NCBI RefSeq assembly: GCF_005405385.1 | Contig: NZ_BJDY01000002.1 | Coordinates: 248,001 to 312,000, forward strand | From: Lactiplantibacillus mudanjiangensis | GTDB lineage: Bacteria; Bacillota; Bacilli; Lactobacillales; Lactobacillaceae | Length of the DNA: 64,000 bases | Direction of reading: 5' to 3' | Part shown: positions 18,861 to 28,677 of the stretch, piece by piece | Layout of the letters: each line of letters starts with the position of its first letter | Position numbering within the stretch: the first letter of the stretch is position 1 | Translations under genes and position numbers: made by a program | The notes under the pieces: generated by a model | Database searches by the model: none | The model's input: only the letters and a program-made list of their open reading frames with translations | What the model was told of the DNA's origin: nothing

Positions 18861-20186
18861 CTATAGCCAAACGCTTGTTTTTTTGTGAAATTGACACCAT
18901 ACGTAAGTTAACAGTTGACGAATAATAATGATTAGGCCACCAATGATGACGGGTGCGCTAAAAATAGTAAGCATACTAATCCCTAATTTAACGGTTGTCG
19001 TCGCGATTGTTGCTAAGTGAATGACCACTAAATAGATTATCAAATTACTAATAATGGCTGGCAAGCTGAAACATATCCCCATTAACCAAGCTTCCAAACG
19101 ATGGACTTGATGTAATTCGGTGATTGTTAGCCCAATGATTTGTAGTTGGTAGTCATCAGTCATCGGTTGTTCGGCCGTTAAAAGGCTCAAAGTTAGGATG
19201 TTGGCTGATACAATAATTGCGGGGGCCCCAACATAAACAATTAAAGATAAGACCGCATTAGCAATATCGATCGGCTAGTCTGTGACGAATCCAAATAAGG
19301 AATCCCACATGCCGACAAAGACAGTTTGCAGAATCAACCCGGGTACGATTAGTATTGCAATTTCAGGTAAATGTTGCCGTAATTGTCGGAAAGCGAGAGT
19401 TGCAAAGACATGTCGTTTCAAAGGTACAACTCAATATAATAATGTTAATCCAAGTTTTAAAGCAGTAGTACCTAGTAAGGCTTGGATCAACACCAGGTTG
19501 AAAAAAACTTGGATTAAGGAACTACCAGCCACATCAACCGGTTGAGGTGGTAGTCTGTAAAGTTGCCAGCCTAAATTGAGGAGTATTAAAACGGCTAATA
19601 GTTGGCGTAAAATGGGCCACCATTTATTTGGTCGTATTGCTTGATGTTGCAAGATACGTCGTGCTTGCCAATAACCACCAAGCCAGCCTAATCCGATTAA
19701 CAGTCCTAACGTCAGACCGCCGACGATTAATGAAGGTGGAAATGGGACACTAGGTAGCCAATTAGAGCCAATAATTTGTTGTAGTTGTAAGTAACAAAAA
19801 GGGACACTAAAGGTTGCTAATAACCAGCCAATTAAAGCTCCGATGCTGGATAATAATGCGATTTGAGTTGCCAATAATTGAGCCAATTGGTTTGGTGTGG
19901 CACCTAAGACGGCCCATAATCGATACTCATTTTGAAACTTTGTTAGTATGATTTGAATTAAGCCTTTTAGAACTAGAACCAGCGTGATTCCACCAAAAAC
20001 TAAGGGCATCATAAATAACGGGGTCGGATCGTGATGAGCGGCCAGTAATTGAGGCAAAGCTTGTTGGAGATCGACAATTCCAGTTAAGCAAAACGCGATT
20101 AACCAACCAGCCAAAATGAATAGGCCAAGTGCGAGACACCACGTTGTCCAGTTGCGGCGAAATTGTTGCCAACTAAGGGTTAACAT
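18861..20186 (-). pseudogene. FtsX/MacB-type ABC transporter permease with two in-frame nonsense codons
   Basis: From ATG 20186 the frame encodes an N-terminal membrane helix, then an FtsX-like block (LVLKGLIQIILTKFQNEY, LWAVLGATPNQLAQLLATQ) to TGA at 19433-19431. The same frame continues (VVPLKRHVFATLAFRQL, then two hydrophobic runs) to TAG at 19277-19275, and continues again (PIDIANAVLSLIVYVGAP) to the natural stop at 18861. No frameshift is needed; joined length ~441 codons, with a second FtsX-like half (QIIGLTITELHQVHRLE). Both stops can arise by single C-to-T or G-to-A changes. ATG overlaps the end of the ATPase gene. The exporter is surely inactive. Confidence 0.87.
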
Positions 20187-20911
20187 GAGGCCACCTCCCA
20201 ATGATCTGCTAGGGCTGGCACTAATTGCGCCATTGTCGGGTGATCAAATATCGTAGTGATCCGACCGTCTTTCAAGACAATCGCGCAATCAGTTTGCGCA
20301 GCCAATTCAAGGTCATGCGTCACCATCACGACACAAGTTCCAGCAGTAGTTAGCGCTTTCAAATTGTTAAAAACCATTTGCCGAGATTGCGCATCGAGGG
20401 CGCCAGTTGGTTCGTCAGCGAAGATTAAACGCGTATTAACTAATAAGGCGCGGGCAATGGCCACTTTTTGTTGTTCGCCACCAGAAAGTGTATTGGGATA
20501 CTGGTTGAGCTTGGCGGTTAAGTGGACTTGAGCGAGTAACTGGTTTAATTGATTTTGATCGACTGGTCGTTTGGCTAGGCGTAATGGTAAAACTAAATTG
20601 TCATAAACGGTTAGCGCTGGTAGAAGATTGTATTGTTGAAAAAGAAAGCTCACCGTTGTTCGTCTTAACTTTGCCAATTTGGCTGGTTTCATTGTGGTTA
20701 AGGCTTCTTGCCCTAACCAAACGTTGCCGCTGGTTAAAGAATCTAGACCGGAAAGACAACGTAGTAGGGTCGTTTTACCAGAACCAGAAGGACCGACAAT
20801 TGATAAGAATTCACCGGCGTTAGCGGTTAAATTAATATCATGCAATAAGGTTCGTGGTGGTGTGGTCGCAAGTGTTTTATTAAGGTGTTGTGCCACTAAT
20901 AAGTTAGTCAT
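20180..20911 (-). CDS. ABC transporter ATP-binding protein (MacB/LolD class)
   Basis: 243 aa, intact. Walker A GPSGSGKTTLL (~residues 39-49), Q-loop FLFQQYNLLP, signature LSGGEQQKVAIARALL (~residue 143) and Walker B RLIFADEPTGALD (~residue 163) are all canonical. This class pairs with FtsX-type permeases for export or lateral extraction of lipids, peptides or antibiotics. Its ATG overlaps the end of the regulator gene by 8 bp with GGAGG upstream, and its stop overlaps the permease start, so it is the middle of a three-gene operon whose other two members are broken. It may be an orphan on its way to loss. Confidence 0.92.
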   Translation of the reverse strand: MTNLLVAQHLNKTLATTPPRTLLHDINLTANAGEFLSIVGPSGSGKTTLLRCLSGLDSLTSGNVWLGQEALTTMKPAKLAKLRRTTVSFLFQQYNLLPALTVYDNLVLPLRLAKRPVDQNQLNQLLAQVHLTAKLNQYPNTLSGGEQQKVAIARALLVNTRLIFADEPTGALDAQSRQMVFNNLKALTTAGTCVVMVTHDLELAAQTDCAIVLKDGRITTIFDHPTMAQLVPALADHWEVASC

Positions 20912-21469
20912 GTGTTTGATCCTCCGTTTTTGAATGTACGGTCACTGGATAATAAATGGTTTGCCAGCTATATCGATAATAGGCTTTTAGGATGCGACCT
21001 AAATAACACGTGAGTTTCCAAAAAATCGGACTCACAATGACGGCAGTTAGACACGTTCCGAGACTGGCTAATAAACGCCACCAAGTAAAACTTTGATCAG
21101 CGATAGCTTGCAACCGACAGCTAGTGGCGCAACTAGACTAGCCAACGTTAATCCCCAAATACTTATGAAGATCGGAATTAAGGCAAATGATAGGACGATA
21201 AAGATCCCACCATTAAAAATGAGATTACTGAGTAAAGCCATCCAATTAAATTGTTTCTTGACGACAATTGTCTCACCAAAGAAATAGGCTGGCTCAACCT
21301 CTAAAAGTTTGGCTAAATCTTGTAACGCGGTGATTGGTGGTAAATGTTGCCCATTCTCCCAGCGAGCGACAGTTTGTTGTGTGACGAAAAGCGCTTCAGC
21401 AACTTGTGCTTGCGTGAGATGTTTAGCCAGGCGTTGTTGTTTAATTCGTTGACTGATTATTTGTGACAT
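20904..21469 (-). pseudogene. XRE-family regulator with membrane domain, frameshifted
   Basis: From ATG 21469 (GGGGGCAAGTTCC upstream) the protein has a textbook XRE helix-turn-helix (LTQAQVAEALFVTQQTVARWE, residues ~18-38) and then hydrophobic helices, but the frame terminates at 21068. The next frame, entered near 21113, continues the membrane domain (QSFTWWRLLASLGTCLTAV) and ends at 20904, exactly overlapping the ATPase start as coupled operons do. A one-base deletion near 21113 therefore explains the break. The full protein would be ~188 aa, a membrane-tethered repressor of the linked ABC transporter. Activity of the 133-aa fragment as a DNA-binding protein cannot be excluded. Confidence 0.78.
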
Positions 21470-21696
21470 GGAACTTGCCCCCTTGTTCATTTCTAGTACA
21501 CCATTTTGAAGAGCAAAAGGCTAACAATTTATTTGATAGGGCTAAATTAGCAAGTTGAGTAAGAAACCATTGTTATTACCAATTAATTGATTTAACAACT
21601 ATTAGTTAAACATTGTTGAAATAGTTCGATGGTGAGTATAAGAAGTTAGTCCGCGTATGCTAGAATAAGACTAAGAACGGTTGTGGAGGTAATCAT

Positions 21697-22800
21697 ATGA
21701 AACAAGTAACGATTATTGGTTGTGGAATTGTGGGAGCAGTTACCGCGTACTACTTGAGTAACGACCCCAATATCAGCGTCACGATTTATGATGAAGGCAT
21801 CGGTCAAGCCACTAAAAACTCGGCTGGCATTATTTCGCCATGGTTATCTAAGCGCCGTAACAAACGGTGGTATGAACTCGCTAAAGCGGGCGCCGCATTG
21901 TATCCAGAAATTGTTGCCGACACACAAATGGGTTATTCCGTTTATCAGCAAGCCGGCACGATTGTGACTCGCGAAGATCCTGCTGATCTAGAAGACTTAT
22001 ATCAATTAGCGTTAGCGCGTCGTCAAAAGGCACCTCAAATGGGAACGATTGAAAAGTTGACAGCAAGTGAGGTGCAAGAACGACTGCCATTATTAACGGC
22101 ACCACAACCGGGTGTGTTTGTCAGTGGTGGTGCGCGGGTTGATGGGGATAAGTTTGCCCATAACTTGTTAAAATATGCTGAAAAGCGTAATTTAGTCCGG
22201 CATAAGGGCAAAGTCTCACTGGGTGATCAAGGACAGCTATTAACGTCGCATGGGCAACAAAGCTATGATACGTTGATTTTAGCAGTCGGAGCTTGGCTCA
22301 AACCGTTATTGTTACCGATGCGGTTAGTGGCAAAAGTGCGGCCACAAAAAGGGCAGTTGATCGAATTACAACTGCCGCAAACTTGGGGAGATAGTGTACC
22401 GGTTTTGATGCCAGAAGGTGAACGAGATTTTATTCCGTTTACGCGCAATAAATTGGTCGTGGGTGCGACCCATGAAGATGATCAAGGCTATGATCTCCAA
22501 GTTTCCCCATTGGTTGAAGAAGACTTGTTTGCTAGTGGCAAAAAATTAGATGACAACTTAACGACTGATCAAATCACCCAAGTTAAAGTCGGCACACGAG
22601 CCTATACGCCAGACTTTGCACCGTTCTTTGGCCCATTACCTGATACACCGGATATTCTAGTGGCGAGTGGGCTTGGTTCATCTGGTTTAACGACCGGTCC
22701 GATGATTGGTAAATTATTAGCGGACTATGTTCAAACTGGTCAACATGATTGGGATCAGTATCAATTACCAATCGAAAATTATTTAGAAGAAGCCGATTAA
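21697..22800 (+). CDS. FAD-dependent oxidoreductase, DadA/glycine oxidase-like
   Basis: 367 aa. N-terminal ADP-binding loop IIGCGIVGAVTAYYL (residues 5-19) with the acidic end of the second strand (TIYDEG). SAGIISPW (~residues 42-49) is the DAO-family FAD contact. The C-terminal FAD signature GTRAYTPDFAPFFGP (~residues 303-317) and VASGLGSSGLTTGPM (~residues 326-340) are present. The family oxidises the C-N bond of D-amino acids, glycine or sarcosine. Start ATG has GTGGAGG upstream. Single gene; substrate unknown. Confidence 0.88.
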   Translation: MKQVTIIGCGIVGAVTAYYLSNDPNISVTIYDEGIGQATKNSAGIISPWLSKRRNKRWYELAKAGAALYPEIVADTQMGYSVYQQAGTIVTREDPADLEDLYQLALARRQKAPQMGTIEKLTASEVQERLPLLTAPQPGVFVSGGARVDGDKFAHNLLKYAEKRNLVRHKGKVSLGDQGQLLTSHGQQSYDTLILAVGAWLKPLLLPMRLVAKVRPQKGQLIELQLPQTWGDSVPVLMPEGERDFIPFTRNKLVVGATHEDDQGYDLQVSPLVEEDLFASGKKLDDNLTTDQITQVKVGTRAYTPDFAPFFGPLPDTPDILVASGLGSSGLTTGPMIGKLLADYVQTGQHDWDQYQLPIENYLEEAD

Positions 22801-22802
22801 AT

Positions 22803-23183
22803 TTATAAATGTAAGCCTTGTTGCGCCAATTGATGAGCGCCGTGGTTCTGACTTTCTGGAATCCATCGCGTAATCACGACTTGGCATTGGTCTTGTAAGT
22901 GCAGCAAAGTTTGTAGTTCGACCGCAAAGTTTTTGCTGTAGGCCTTGCTGACACTTTCGGCGACGATTTTACTATCGGTAAAAAAGAAAACGGCTTGATT
23001 CGGACCGAATTGGTCTAAAAGTGTTTTAAAACCAGCGATTGCGGCTAAAAATTCAGCGGTATGATTATCGCTGGTAGGCAAAATTTGTTTAAATTGGTGT
23101 TGTTGACCATCATTCACTAGCAAGATGCCAGCCGCACTGTGTTGGTCGGTTGGGCTAGTTGCGGCATCAGTATATAATTGCAT
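22803..23183 (-). CDS. RNase HI-like protein
   Basis: 126 aa, one RNase H fold. Acidic residues of the active site are where expected: LYTDAA (Asp6), TAEFLAAI (Glu44) and FFTDSKI (Asp69), with a late His/Asn-rich segment (QNHGAHQLAQQ) in place of the usual final Asp. This is the short, reverse-transcriptase-type RNase H found next to ebsA in lactobacilli; it would cut RNA in RNA-DNA hybrids. It is 34 bp from the divergent ebsA start, so the two share a compact promoter region. Activity with the altered fourth residue is uncertain. Confidence 0.8.
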   Translation of the reverse strand: MQLYTDAATSPTDQHSAAGILLVNDGQQHQFKQILPTSDNHTAEFLAAIAGFKTLLDQFGPNQAVFFFTDSKIVAESVSKAYSKNFAVELQTLLHLQDQCQVVITRWIPESQNHGAHQLAQQGLHL

Positions 23184-23217
23184 GAGTCATCGCTCCATTC
23201 GAAAGGAATTTAAATCT

Positions 23218-23604
23218 GTGAGTAATTCTAAGCATACCTTTAAGTATCAACCAAATCTATTATCAAGTCTAACTGTTTGGTCGTGGACCTTACTCGTCTT
23301 AATGATTGGGATCATTTGGTGGTTGGAAACCTTGACGTTCAAATGGCCTTTTGTTGTCATTGGTGTCGTCTTCATCACATTAGTGGCTATCCAAATCAGT
23401 TTACGTCGGGTCTCAATTGATCGCAATCTGATGATCTTTAGCACAGTGTTTAATCGTACTTGGCTAGTGATTCCACGTGATCAATTAGAAACGATTCAGG
23501 CCATTCGTGGCGGTGTGTTGGTTCAGGTTGATGGCAATCAATATCAATTTCTAATGACGAAGAAAAGCCGCCAACAGTTGATTGAATTGGCACAACAAAA
23601 CTAA
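23218..23604 (+). CDS. ebsA: EbsA family membrane protein
   Basis: 128 aa from GTG 23218, which has GAAAGGA 11 nt before; the frame is open from 23125 but that would cover the divergent gene. Two membrane helices (residues ~18-35 SLTVWSWTLLVLMIGIIWW and ~42-58 WPFVVIGVVFITLVAI) are followed by a basic cytosolic domain (RRVSIDRNLMIFSTVFN, VIPRDQLETIQAI). The layout is that of the EbsA family of enterococci and lactobacilli, first named from a pheromone-related surface locus; the molecular role is not known. Confidence 0.78.
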   Translation: MSNSKHTFKYQPNLLSSLTVWSWTLLVLMIGIIWWLETLTFKWPFVVIGVVFITLVAIQISLRRVSIDRNLMIFSTVFNRTWLVIPRDQLETIQAIRGGVLVQVDGNQYQFLMTKKSRQQLIELAQQN

Positions 23605-23700
23605 ATATCCGAACTTTTATAAATAAGAGAGAATAAATTGTTCATATTTTGTATAAAATAAGTATAATGAATATATGACTTTTAGAAGGGAAGCTGTGGC

Positions 23701-25356
23701 ATGAAAGACATTGAAATTGCGCAACAAGTAACACCTGCACCGATTACTGAGATCGCGGCCAAGCTAGGACTCACACCTGATCAAATCGATCAATATGGGA
23801 GTGCGAAAGCCAAACTTAAATTACCGTTACCTGTTAAGGAGACAAAGCGGAAGTTAATTTTAGTGACATCAATTAATCCCACTCCAGCCGGTGAAGGTAA
23901 GTCAACGGTGACGATTGGCTTAGGTGATGCGTTAACTAAAATTGGCAAGTCGACCATGATTGCCTTGCGCGAACCATCATTAGGCCCGGTTATGGGTATG
24001 AAAGGCGGCGCAACCGGTGGTGGCTATTCGCAAGTTATTCCAATGGAAGATATTAACTTGCATTTTACCGGTGATATGCATGCTTTAACGGCGGCGAACA
24101 ATACGTTAGCAGCGCTAATTGACAATCATATCCAGCAAGGTAATCCGCTCGACATCGATCAACGTCGGATTCAATGGAAACGCACGTTAGATATCAATGA
24201 TCGGGCTTTACGCCATACGGTGATCGGTCTTGGTGGACCAACTTCTGGGGTGCCTCGTGAAGATGGGTTTGACATCACGGTTGCCAGTGAACTAATGGCC
24301 ATTCTATGTCTTTCAGAAAATATTGCGGATTTAAAACAACGTATTAACCGGATTGTCATTGGGTACACGCATGATCGTCAACCAGTGACAGTGGCTGATT
24401 TGCAAGTTGGTGGTGCGATCACGTTATTATTAAAAGATGCGTTACGGCCGAACTTGGTTCAAACGTTAGCGCATACGCCAGCTATCGTACATGGTGGTCC
24501 ATTTGCCAATATTGCCCACGGTTGTAATAGTGTTTTGGCTACCCAAGCTGGGTTAAATTTAGCTGATTATACGGTTACTGAGGCTGGGTTTGGTGCTGAT
24601 CTGGGCGGTGAAAAGTTCATGGATATCAACGTACCAGCAGTTGGCAAAGCCCCAGATGCCGTGGTTATTGTTGCCACGATTCGCGCCATGAAACTGCATG
24701 GTGGCGTGGCCTTAGCTGATTTAGGTCAAGAAGACGTCGCGGCCTTAAAGCGTGGCGCTGAAAACTTGGGTCATCATATTGAAGCGATGCAACGTTATGG
24801 GGTGCCCGTTGTCGTGGCGATTAATGAATTCACTGCCGATACAGTGGCCGAGATTCAAGCAGTCAAGGATTATTGTGCTGATTTAGGCGTTGAAGCCGTT
24901 TTGGCCGATGTTTGGGGTCAAGGTGGCGCCGGTGCGACTGACTTAGCGGCAACGGTCGTTAAGTTAGCTGATCAACCGAGTCAATTTACACCACTTTATG
25001 CCAGTGACGATGATTTAGAAACCAAAATCATGGCGGTGGTTACCAAGACTTATGGTGGTGCGAAGGTTGAATACTCAGCAAAAGCGAAACGCCAATTAAA
25101 AACTTTCGCCAAGCAAGGCTGGGATCATTTACCCGTTTGCATGGCGAAAACGCAGTATTCACTAAGTGATAATCCCAAGTTGTTGGGGGCACCAACAGGC
25201 TTTACGATTAATGTGCGTGAATTTGTGCCCAAACTTGGCGCTGGGTTTATCGTGGCGTTAACTGGAAACGTGTTAACCATGCCAGGCTTGCCGAAGCATC
25301 CTGCAGCGTTAGATATGGATATTGACGACGATGGTAAAATTTCAGGATTATTTTAA
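23701..25356 (+). CDS. fhs: Formate--tetrahydrofolate ligase
   Basis: 551 aa, the length of the family. It makes 10-formyl-THF from formate, THF and ATP for purine and fMet synthesis. The P-loop [19 protein letters not shown] (residues ~58-76) and [19 protein letters not shown] (~residues 97-115) are the classical signatures; [14 protein letters not shown] and [18 protein letters not shown] follow. The C terminus ends [19 protein letters not shown], as in other members. ATG 23701 follows GAAGGGAAGCTGTGGC. Monocistronic, with TATAAT at 23663 as probable -10 and a terminator downstream. Confidence 0.97.
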   Translation: MKDIEIAQQVTPAPITEIAAKLGLTPDQIDQYGSAKAKLKLPLPVKETKRKLILVTSINPTPAGEGKSTVTIGLGDALTKIGKSTMIALREPSLGPVMGMKGGATGGGYSQVIPMEDINLHFTGDMHALTAANNTLAALIDNHIQQGNPLDIDQRRIQWKRTLDINDRALRHTVIGLGGPTSGVPREDGFDITVASELMAILCLSENIADLKQRINRIVIGYTHDRQPVTVADLQVGGAITLLLKDALRPNLVQTLAHTPAIVHGGPFANIAHGCNSVLATQAGLNLADYTVTEAGFGADLGGEKFMDINVPAVGKAPDAVVIVATIRAMKLHGGVALADLGQEDVAALKRGAENLGHHIEAMQRYGVPVVVAINEFTADTVAEIQAVKDYCADLGVEAVLADVWGQGGAGATDLAATVVKLADQPSQFTPLYASDDDLETKIMAVVTKTYGGAKVEYSAKAKRQLKTFAKQGWDHLPVCMAKTQYSLSDNPKLLGAPTGFTINVREFVPKLGAGFIVALTGNVLTMPGLPKHPAALDMDIDDDGKISGLF

Positions 25357-25377
25357 ATTTTAAGACATGCATAGGAT

Positions 25378-25409
25378 AAAAGTCGATGGCAAGGTTCATC
25401 GACTTTTTT
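25378..25409 (+). terminator. Terminator after fhs
   Basis: AAAAGTCGATG and CATCGACTTTT with an 8-nt loop, followed by TTT. Confidence 0.9.
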
Positions 25410-25472
25410 GCGATCTTAACCGGATTAGTTTGGTATAATTAAAACAGTTTAGTGAATGTGAGGAAACCGGAA

Positions 25473-25922
25473 ATGTGGATCTATTGGATATTAATGTTTG
25501 GGTTGGTGATTATTGATCAAGTCATTAAGGCCGCGATTGTCAGTCATCTGACTTTGGGCGCAACTCAAACAGTAGTGCCGGGACTGTTATCATTAACCAA
25601 TTTGCATAACAACGGTGCTGCTTGGAGTATTTTAGAAGGTAAAATGTGGTTCTTTTATTTAATCTCAATCGTTGCTTTAGGGGTTATGGTTTATTTACTC
25701 TGGCGTTTACGGCAACGGCGGTTGTATGAATTCGGGATTATTTTTATGATTGCTGGCACGTTGGGCAACTTTATCGATCGGGTACGGATTGGGTACGTGG
25801 TGGATATGTTCCAACTAGACTTCATTAATTTCCCCATCTTTAATTTCGCGGATACGTGTTTAACAGTCGGGGTTATTTTAGTGTTAATCGCGGTGTTACG
25901 CGATGATAGTTTTGATAAATAG
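25473..25922 (+). CDS. lspA: Lipoprotein signal peptidase (signal peptidase II)
   Basis: 149 aa from ATG 25473, which has GAGGAAA upstream; a GTG at 25452 lies within that ribosome site context. Four membrane helices. The conserved N-terminal VIIDQVIK, the NNGAAWS loop (~residues 47-53) and the catalytic aspartates in GNFIDRVRIGYVVDM and FPIFNFADTCLTVGV are all present. It cleaves prolipoproteins ahead of the lipidated Cys. rluD follows after 18 bp, forming the usual lspA-rluD pair of Bacillota. Confidence 0.96.
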   Translation: MWIYWILMFGLVIIDQVIKAAIVSHLTLGATQTVVPGLLSLTNLHNNGAAWSILEGKMWFFYLISIVALGVMVYLLWRLRQRRLYEFGIIFMIAGTLGNFIDRVRIGYVVDMFQLDFINFPIFNFADTCLTVGVILVLIAVLRDDSFDK

Positions 25923-25940
25923 TAGGTAGGAGGGTTCGAA

Positions 25941-26864
25941 TTGGCAGGTGCAACTGAAGCACAACGTTTTATCGTCACTGACGAAGCAGGTCGGCTCGAT
26001 AAAGTTTTAGCAGGGTTACAGACAATTTGGACCCGGTCACAAGTTGATAAATTAATAAAAAATGATCAAGTACAAGTTAATGATCAGGTGCAACCAAGCA
26101 AGTATAAAGTGAAAACGGGTGATGTCATTACGGTGGCCCCACAAACGGTTCAGGCAACCGAATTGGTACCGGAAAACATTCCGTTAGATATTGTCTATGA
26201 AGATGATGATGTGATTGTCGTAAACAAGCCCCAAGGAATGGTCGTTCATCCGGCACCCGGACACCCCGATCATACCTTGGTTAATGCGTTGTTATATCAC
26301 AGTCCCTTGTCGACGATTAACGGTGAGTTTCGGCCGGGCATTGTGCATCGAATTGACAAAGACACATCGGGCTTATTGATGGTCGCCAAGAATGATCATG
26401 CACATCAATCCTTGGCAGCGCAATTAAAGGCTAAGACAAATTTACGGGAATACGTGGCTTTGGTACACGGTGTGATTAAAGAAGAAACTGGCACCATTAA
26501 TGCCCCACTTGGCCGATCACCAAAAGATCGTAAGAAACAGGCGATTGTTGCCGATGGCCGCTCAGCCGTGACTCATTTTAAGGTTTTAAAACGATATCAG
26601 CACTATACATTGATCAGTTGTCGTTTGGAAACGGGCCGGACGCATCAAATTCGAGTCCATTTGCAGTCGATTGGTCATCCGTTAGTTGGTGATCCGTTAT
26701 ATGGCCCGAAGAAAACCATTGCCGGTCACGGGCAATTTTTACATGCCAAGTTATTGGGCTTTGAACATCCGACAACTGGTGAAATGATGCAGTTTGAAGC
26801 ACCGTTACCGCCAATCTTTAAGGCCACGTTAGCGAAGCTTGACAAAAGTGATTTGAATCATTAA
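25941..26864 (+). CDS. rluD: RluA/RluD-family 23S rRNA pseudouridine synthase
   Basis: 307 aa, starting at TTG 25941 behind TAGGAGGG. The S4-like RNA-binding domain covers residues ~14-75 and the catalytic domain follows, with the active Asp in HRIDKDTSGLLMVAK (~residues 137-151), KPQGMVVHPAPGH upstream and RTHQIRVHL downstream. Members of this group isomerise uridines of helix 69 in 23S rRNA; the exact position is assumed from family. Its stop codon overlaps the -10 of the pyrR promoter. Confidence 0.94.
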   Translation: MAGATEAQRFIVTDEAGRLDKVLAGLQTIWTRSQVDKLIKNDQVQVNDQVQPSKYKVKTGDVITVAPQTVQATELVPENIPLDIVYEDDDVIVVNKPQGMVVHPAPGHPDHTLVNALLYHSPLSTINGEFRPGIVHRIDKDTSGLLMVAKNDHAHQSLAAQLKAKTNLREYVALVHGVIKEETGTINAPLGRSPKDRKKQAIVADGRSAVTHFKVLKRYQHYTLISCRLETGRTHQIRVHLQSIGHPLVGDPLYGPKKTIAGHGQFLHAKLLGFEHPTTGEMMQFEAPLPPIFKATLAKLDKSDLNH

Positions 26865-26867
26865 TCT
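26839..26867 (+). promoter_or_regulatory. Promoter of pyrR-carA-carB inside the rluD 3' end
   Basis: TTGACA at 26839-26844 and TAATCT at 26862-26867 with 17-bp spacing. The -10 element overlaps the rluD stop, putting the start of transcription near 26874, just before the PyrR-binding loop. Confidence 0.7.
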
Positions 26868-26873
26868 AACAGT

Positions 26874-26985
26874 AATGAGAGTCCTTTAATCCGGCCCAGA
26901 GAGACTGAAAGGCAACACTGTTTACAATAACTTTCGTTGACGGTCGTGGCAGCCAGTTCTGTCAGACCGTCTTCTTTTTTACCGG
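26874..26985 (+). promoter_or_regulatory. PyrR-responsive attenuator leader
   Basis: The PyrR-binding anti-antiterminator loop is at 26883-26912: CCTTT and AAAGG close a stem that displays CCCAGAGAGACT, matching the conserved NGAGRCU-type PyrR site. A terminator follows at 26939-26978: GACGGTC/GACCGTC plus TGGCAG/CTGTCA, then TTCTTTTTT. With UMP bound, PyrR stabilises the loop and transcription ends here; PRPP relieves this. Known mechanism, here read from sequence. Confidence 0.88.
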
Positions 26986-27000
26986 GTAAGCGACCCTTAA

Positions 27001-27561
<561 letters not shown>

Positions 27562-27594
27562 TTTTTCTAAGTCAAAAAGTGAGAAGGGATCGAC

Positions 27595-28677
27595 ATGGCA
27601 GACCGCTATTTGATTCTTGAAGACGGCAGTGCCTACCTCGGTGAAGGCTTCGGTTCTCCCGCGGTTTCAACGGGTGAGATCGTATTTAACACCAGCATGA
27701 CGGGCTATCAAGAAATTATTACAAATCAAATCTATCATAATCAAATTATTGCTTTTACCCAACCCACCATTGGTAGCTATGGAATTAATCATGATAGCTA
27801 TGAATCGATTCTACCAACGGTTAAAGGGGTGGTGGTGCGTGATGTGGCCAGCATTTCGACTAATCGTCAACGCCGTTGGTCACTCGATCAATACTTAAAG
27901 CAACAAAACATTCCAGGAATCAGTCATATTGATACACGTCATTTGGCGAAAAAGCTACGCGTTAGTGGTCCGATGAAAGCTAGTATTGTGGACGTGGCCG
28001 ATGCCCATGCATTTGATCAATTAGGTGCAACGGTGTTGACCAACCAACAAGTAGCCGCCGTGGCAACGCCAAAGCCATTTCCTAATCCAGGGACGGGATT
28101 AAACGTCGTCGTGATCGATTTTGGTTTGAAACATGGTATTTTACGAGAACTCAGTAAACGGGCTTGTAATGTTACCGTGTTGCCGTATACCGCGACGACC
28201 GAAGAAATTATTAACCTTGATCCGGACGGGGTCGTCCTGTCAACTGGTCCTGGGAAACCACAAGATTTACCAGACAGTGTGTTAGAAATGATTCAAAATA
28301 TACAAAATCGGATTCCGTTGTTTGCCATTGGCCTGGGTCACGAACTATTTGCCATGGCCAATGGTGCCCAAATTATGAAATTATCACCAGAACATCATGG
28401 TGCTAATCATCCGATTCGTGAAGTGATTACCAATCAAATTATTTATGCGTCACAAGGTCAAGGATATGCGGTTGATCCAGAAACGATTGATCGTAACAAA
28501 TTGATTACGACATTTGTCGATTTAATTGATGGGACCATTCAAGGGTTGCGCTATCGTGACTTTCCAGCCTTTTCCGTGCAGTTTTTCCCGGATGGGGCAC
28601 CGGGTCCAACCGATGCACTCGATATTTTTGATGAGTTCGTCGAATCCATGCAACAAGCAAGGGGGCCAATCTGGTGA
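27595..28677 (+). CDS. carA: CarA-like protein with lost glutaminase triad (pseudoenzyme)
   Basis: 360 aa, full length for the small subunit of carbamoyl phosphate synthetase. The N-terminal domain is well kept (FNTSMTGYQEIIT, IDTRHLAKKLR). In the class I amidotransferase domain the active Cys of the FGICLGHQ motif is Gly246 (FAIGLGHE), the His and Glu of the QxHPE motif are Phe331 and Asp333 (QFFPDG), and LSNGPGDP is LSTGPGKP. It therefore cannot release ammonia from glutamine by the known mechanism. The frame is clean and codon usage normal. Stop overlaps the carB-like start (GTGA), so the subunits are coupled. A regulatory or scaffold role is inference; databases would likely name it carbamoyl-phosphate synthase small subunit. 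Confidence 0.9.
   Translation: MADRYLILEDGSAYLGEGFGSPAVSTGEIVFNTSMTGYQEIITNQIYHNQIIAFTQPTIGSYGINHDSYESILPTVKGVVVRDVASISTNRQRRWSLDQYLKQQNIPGISHIDTRHLAKKLRVSGPMKASIVDVADAHAFDQLGATVLTNQQVAAVATPKPFPNPGTGLNVVVIDFGLKHGILRELSKRACNVTVLPYTATTEEIINLDPDGVVLSTGPGKPQDLPDSVLEMIQNIQNRIPLFAIGLGHELFAMANGAQIMKLSPEHHGANHPIREVITNQIIYASQGQGYAVDPETIDRNKLITTFVDLIDGTIQGLRYRDFPAFSVQFFPDGAPGPTDALDIFDEFVESMQQARGPIW

Noticed and set aside
25933-25945. GGTTCGAATT resembling a tRNA T-loop
   Set aside because: It is the ribosome site and TTG start region of rluD; no cloverleaf around it.
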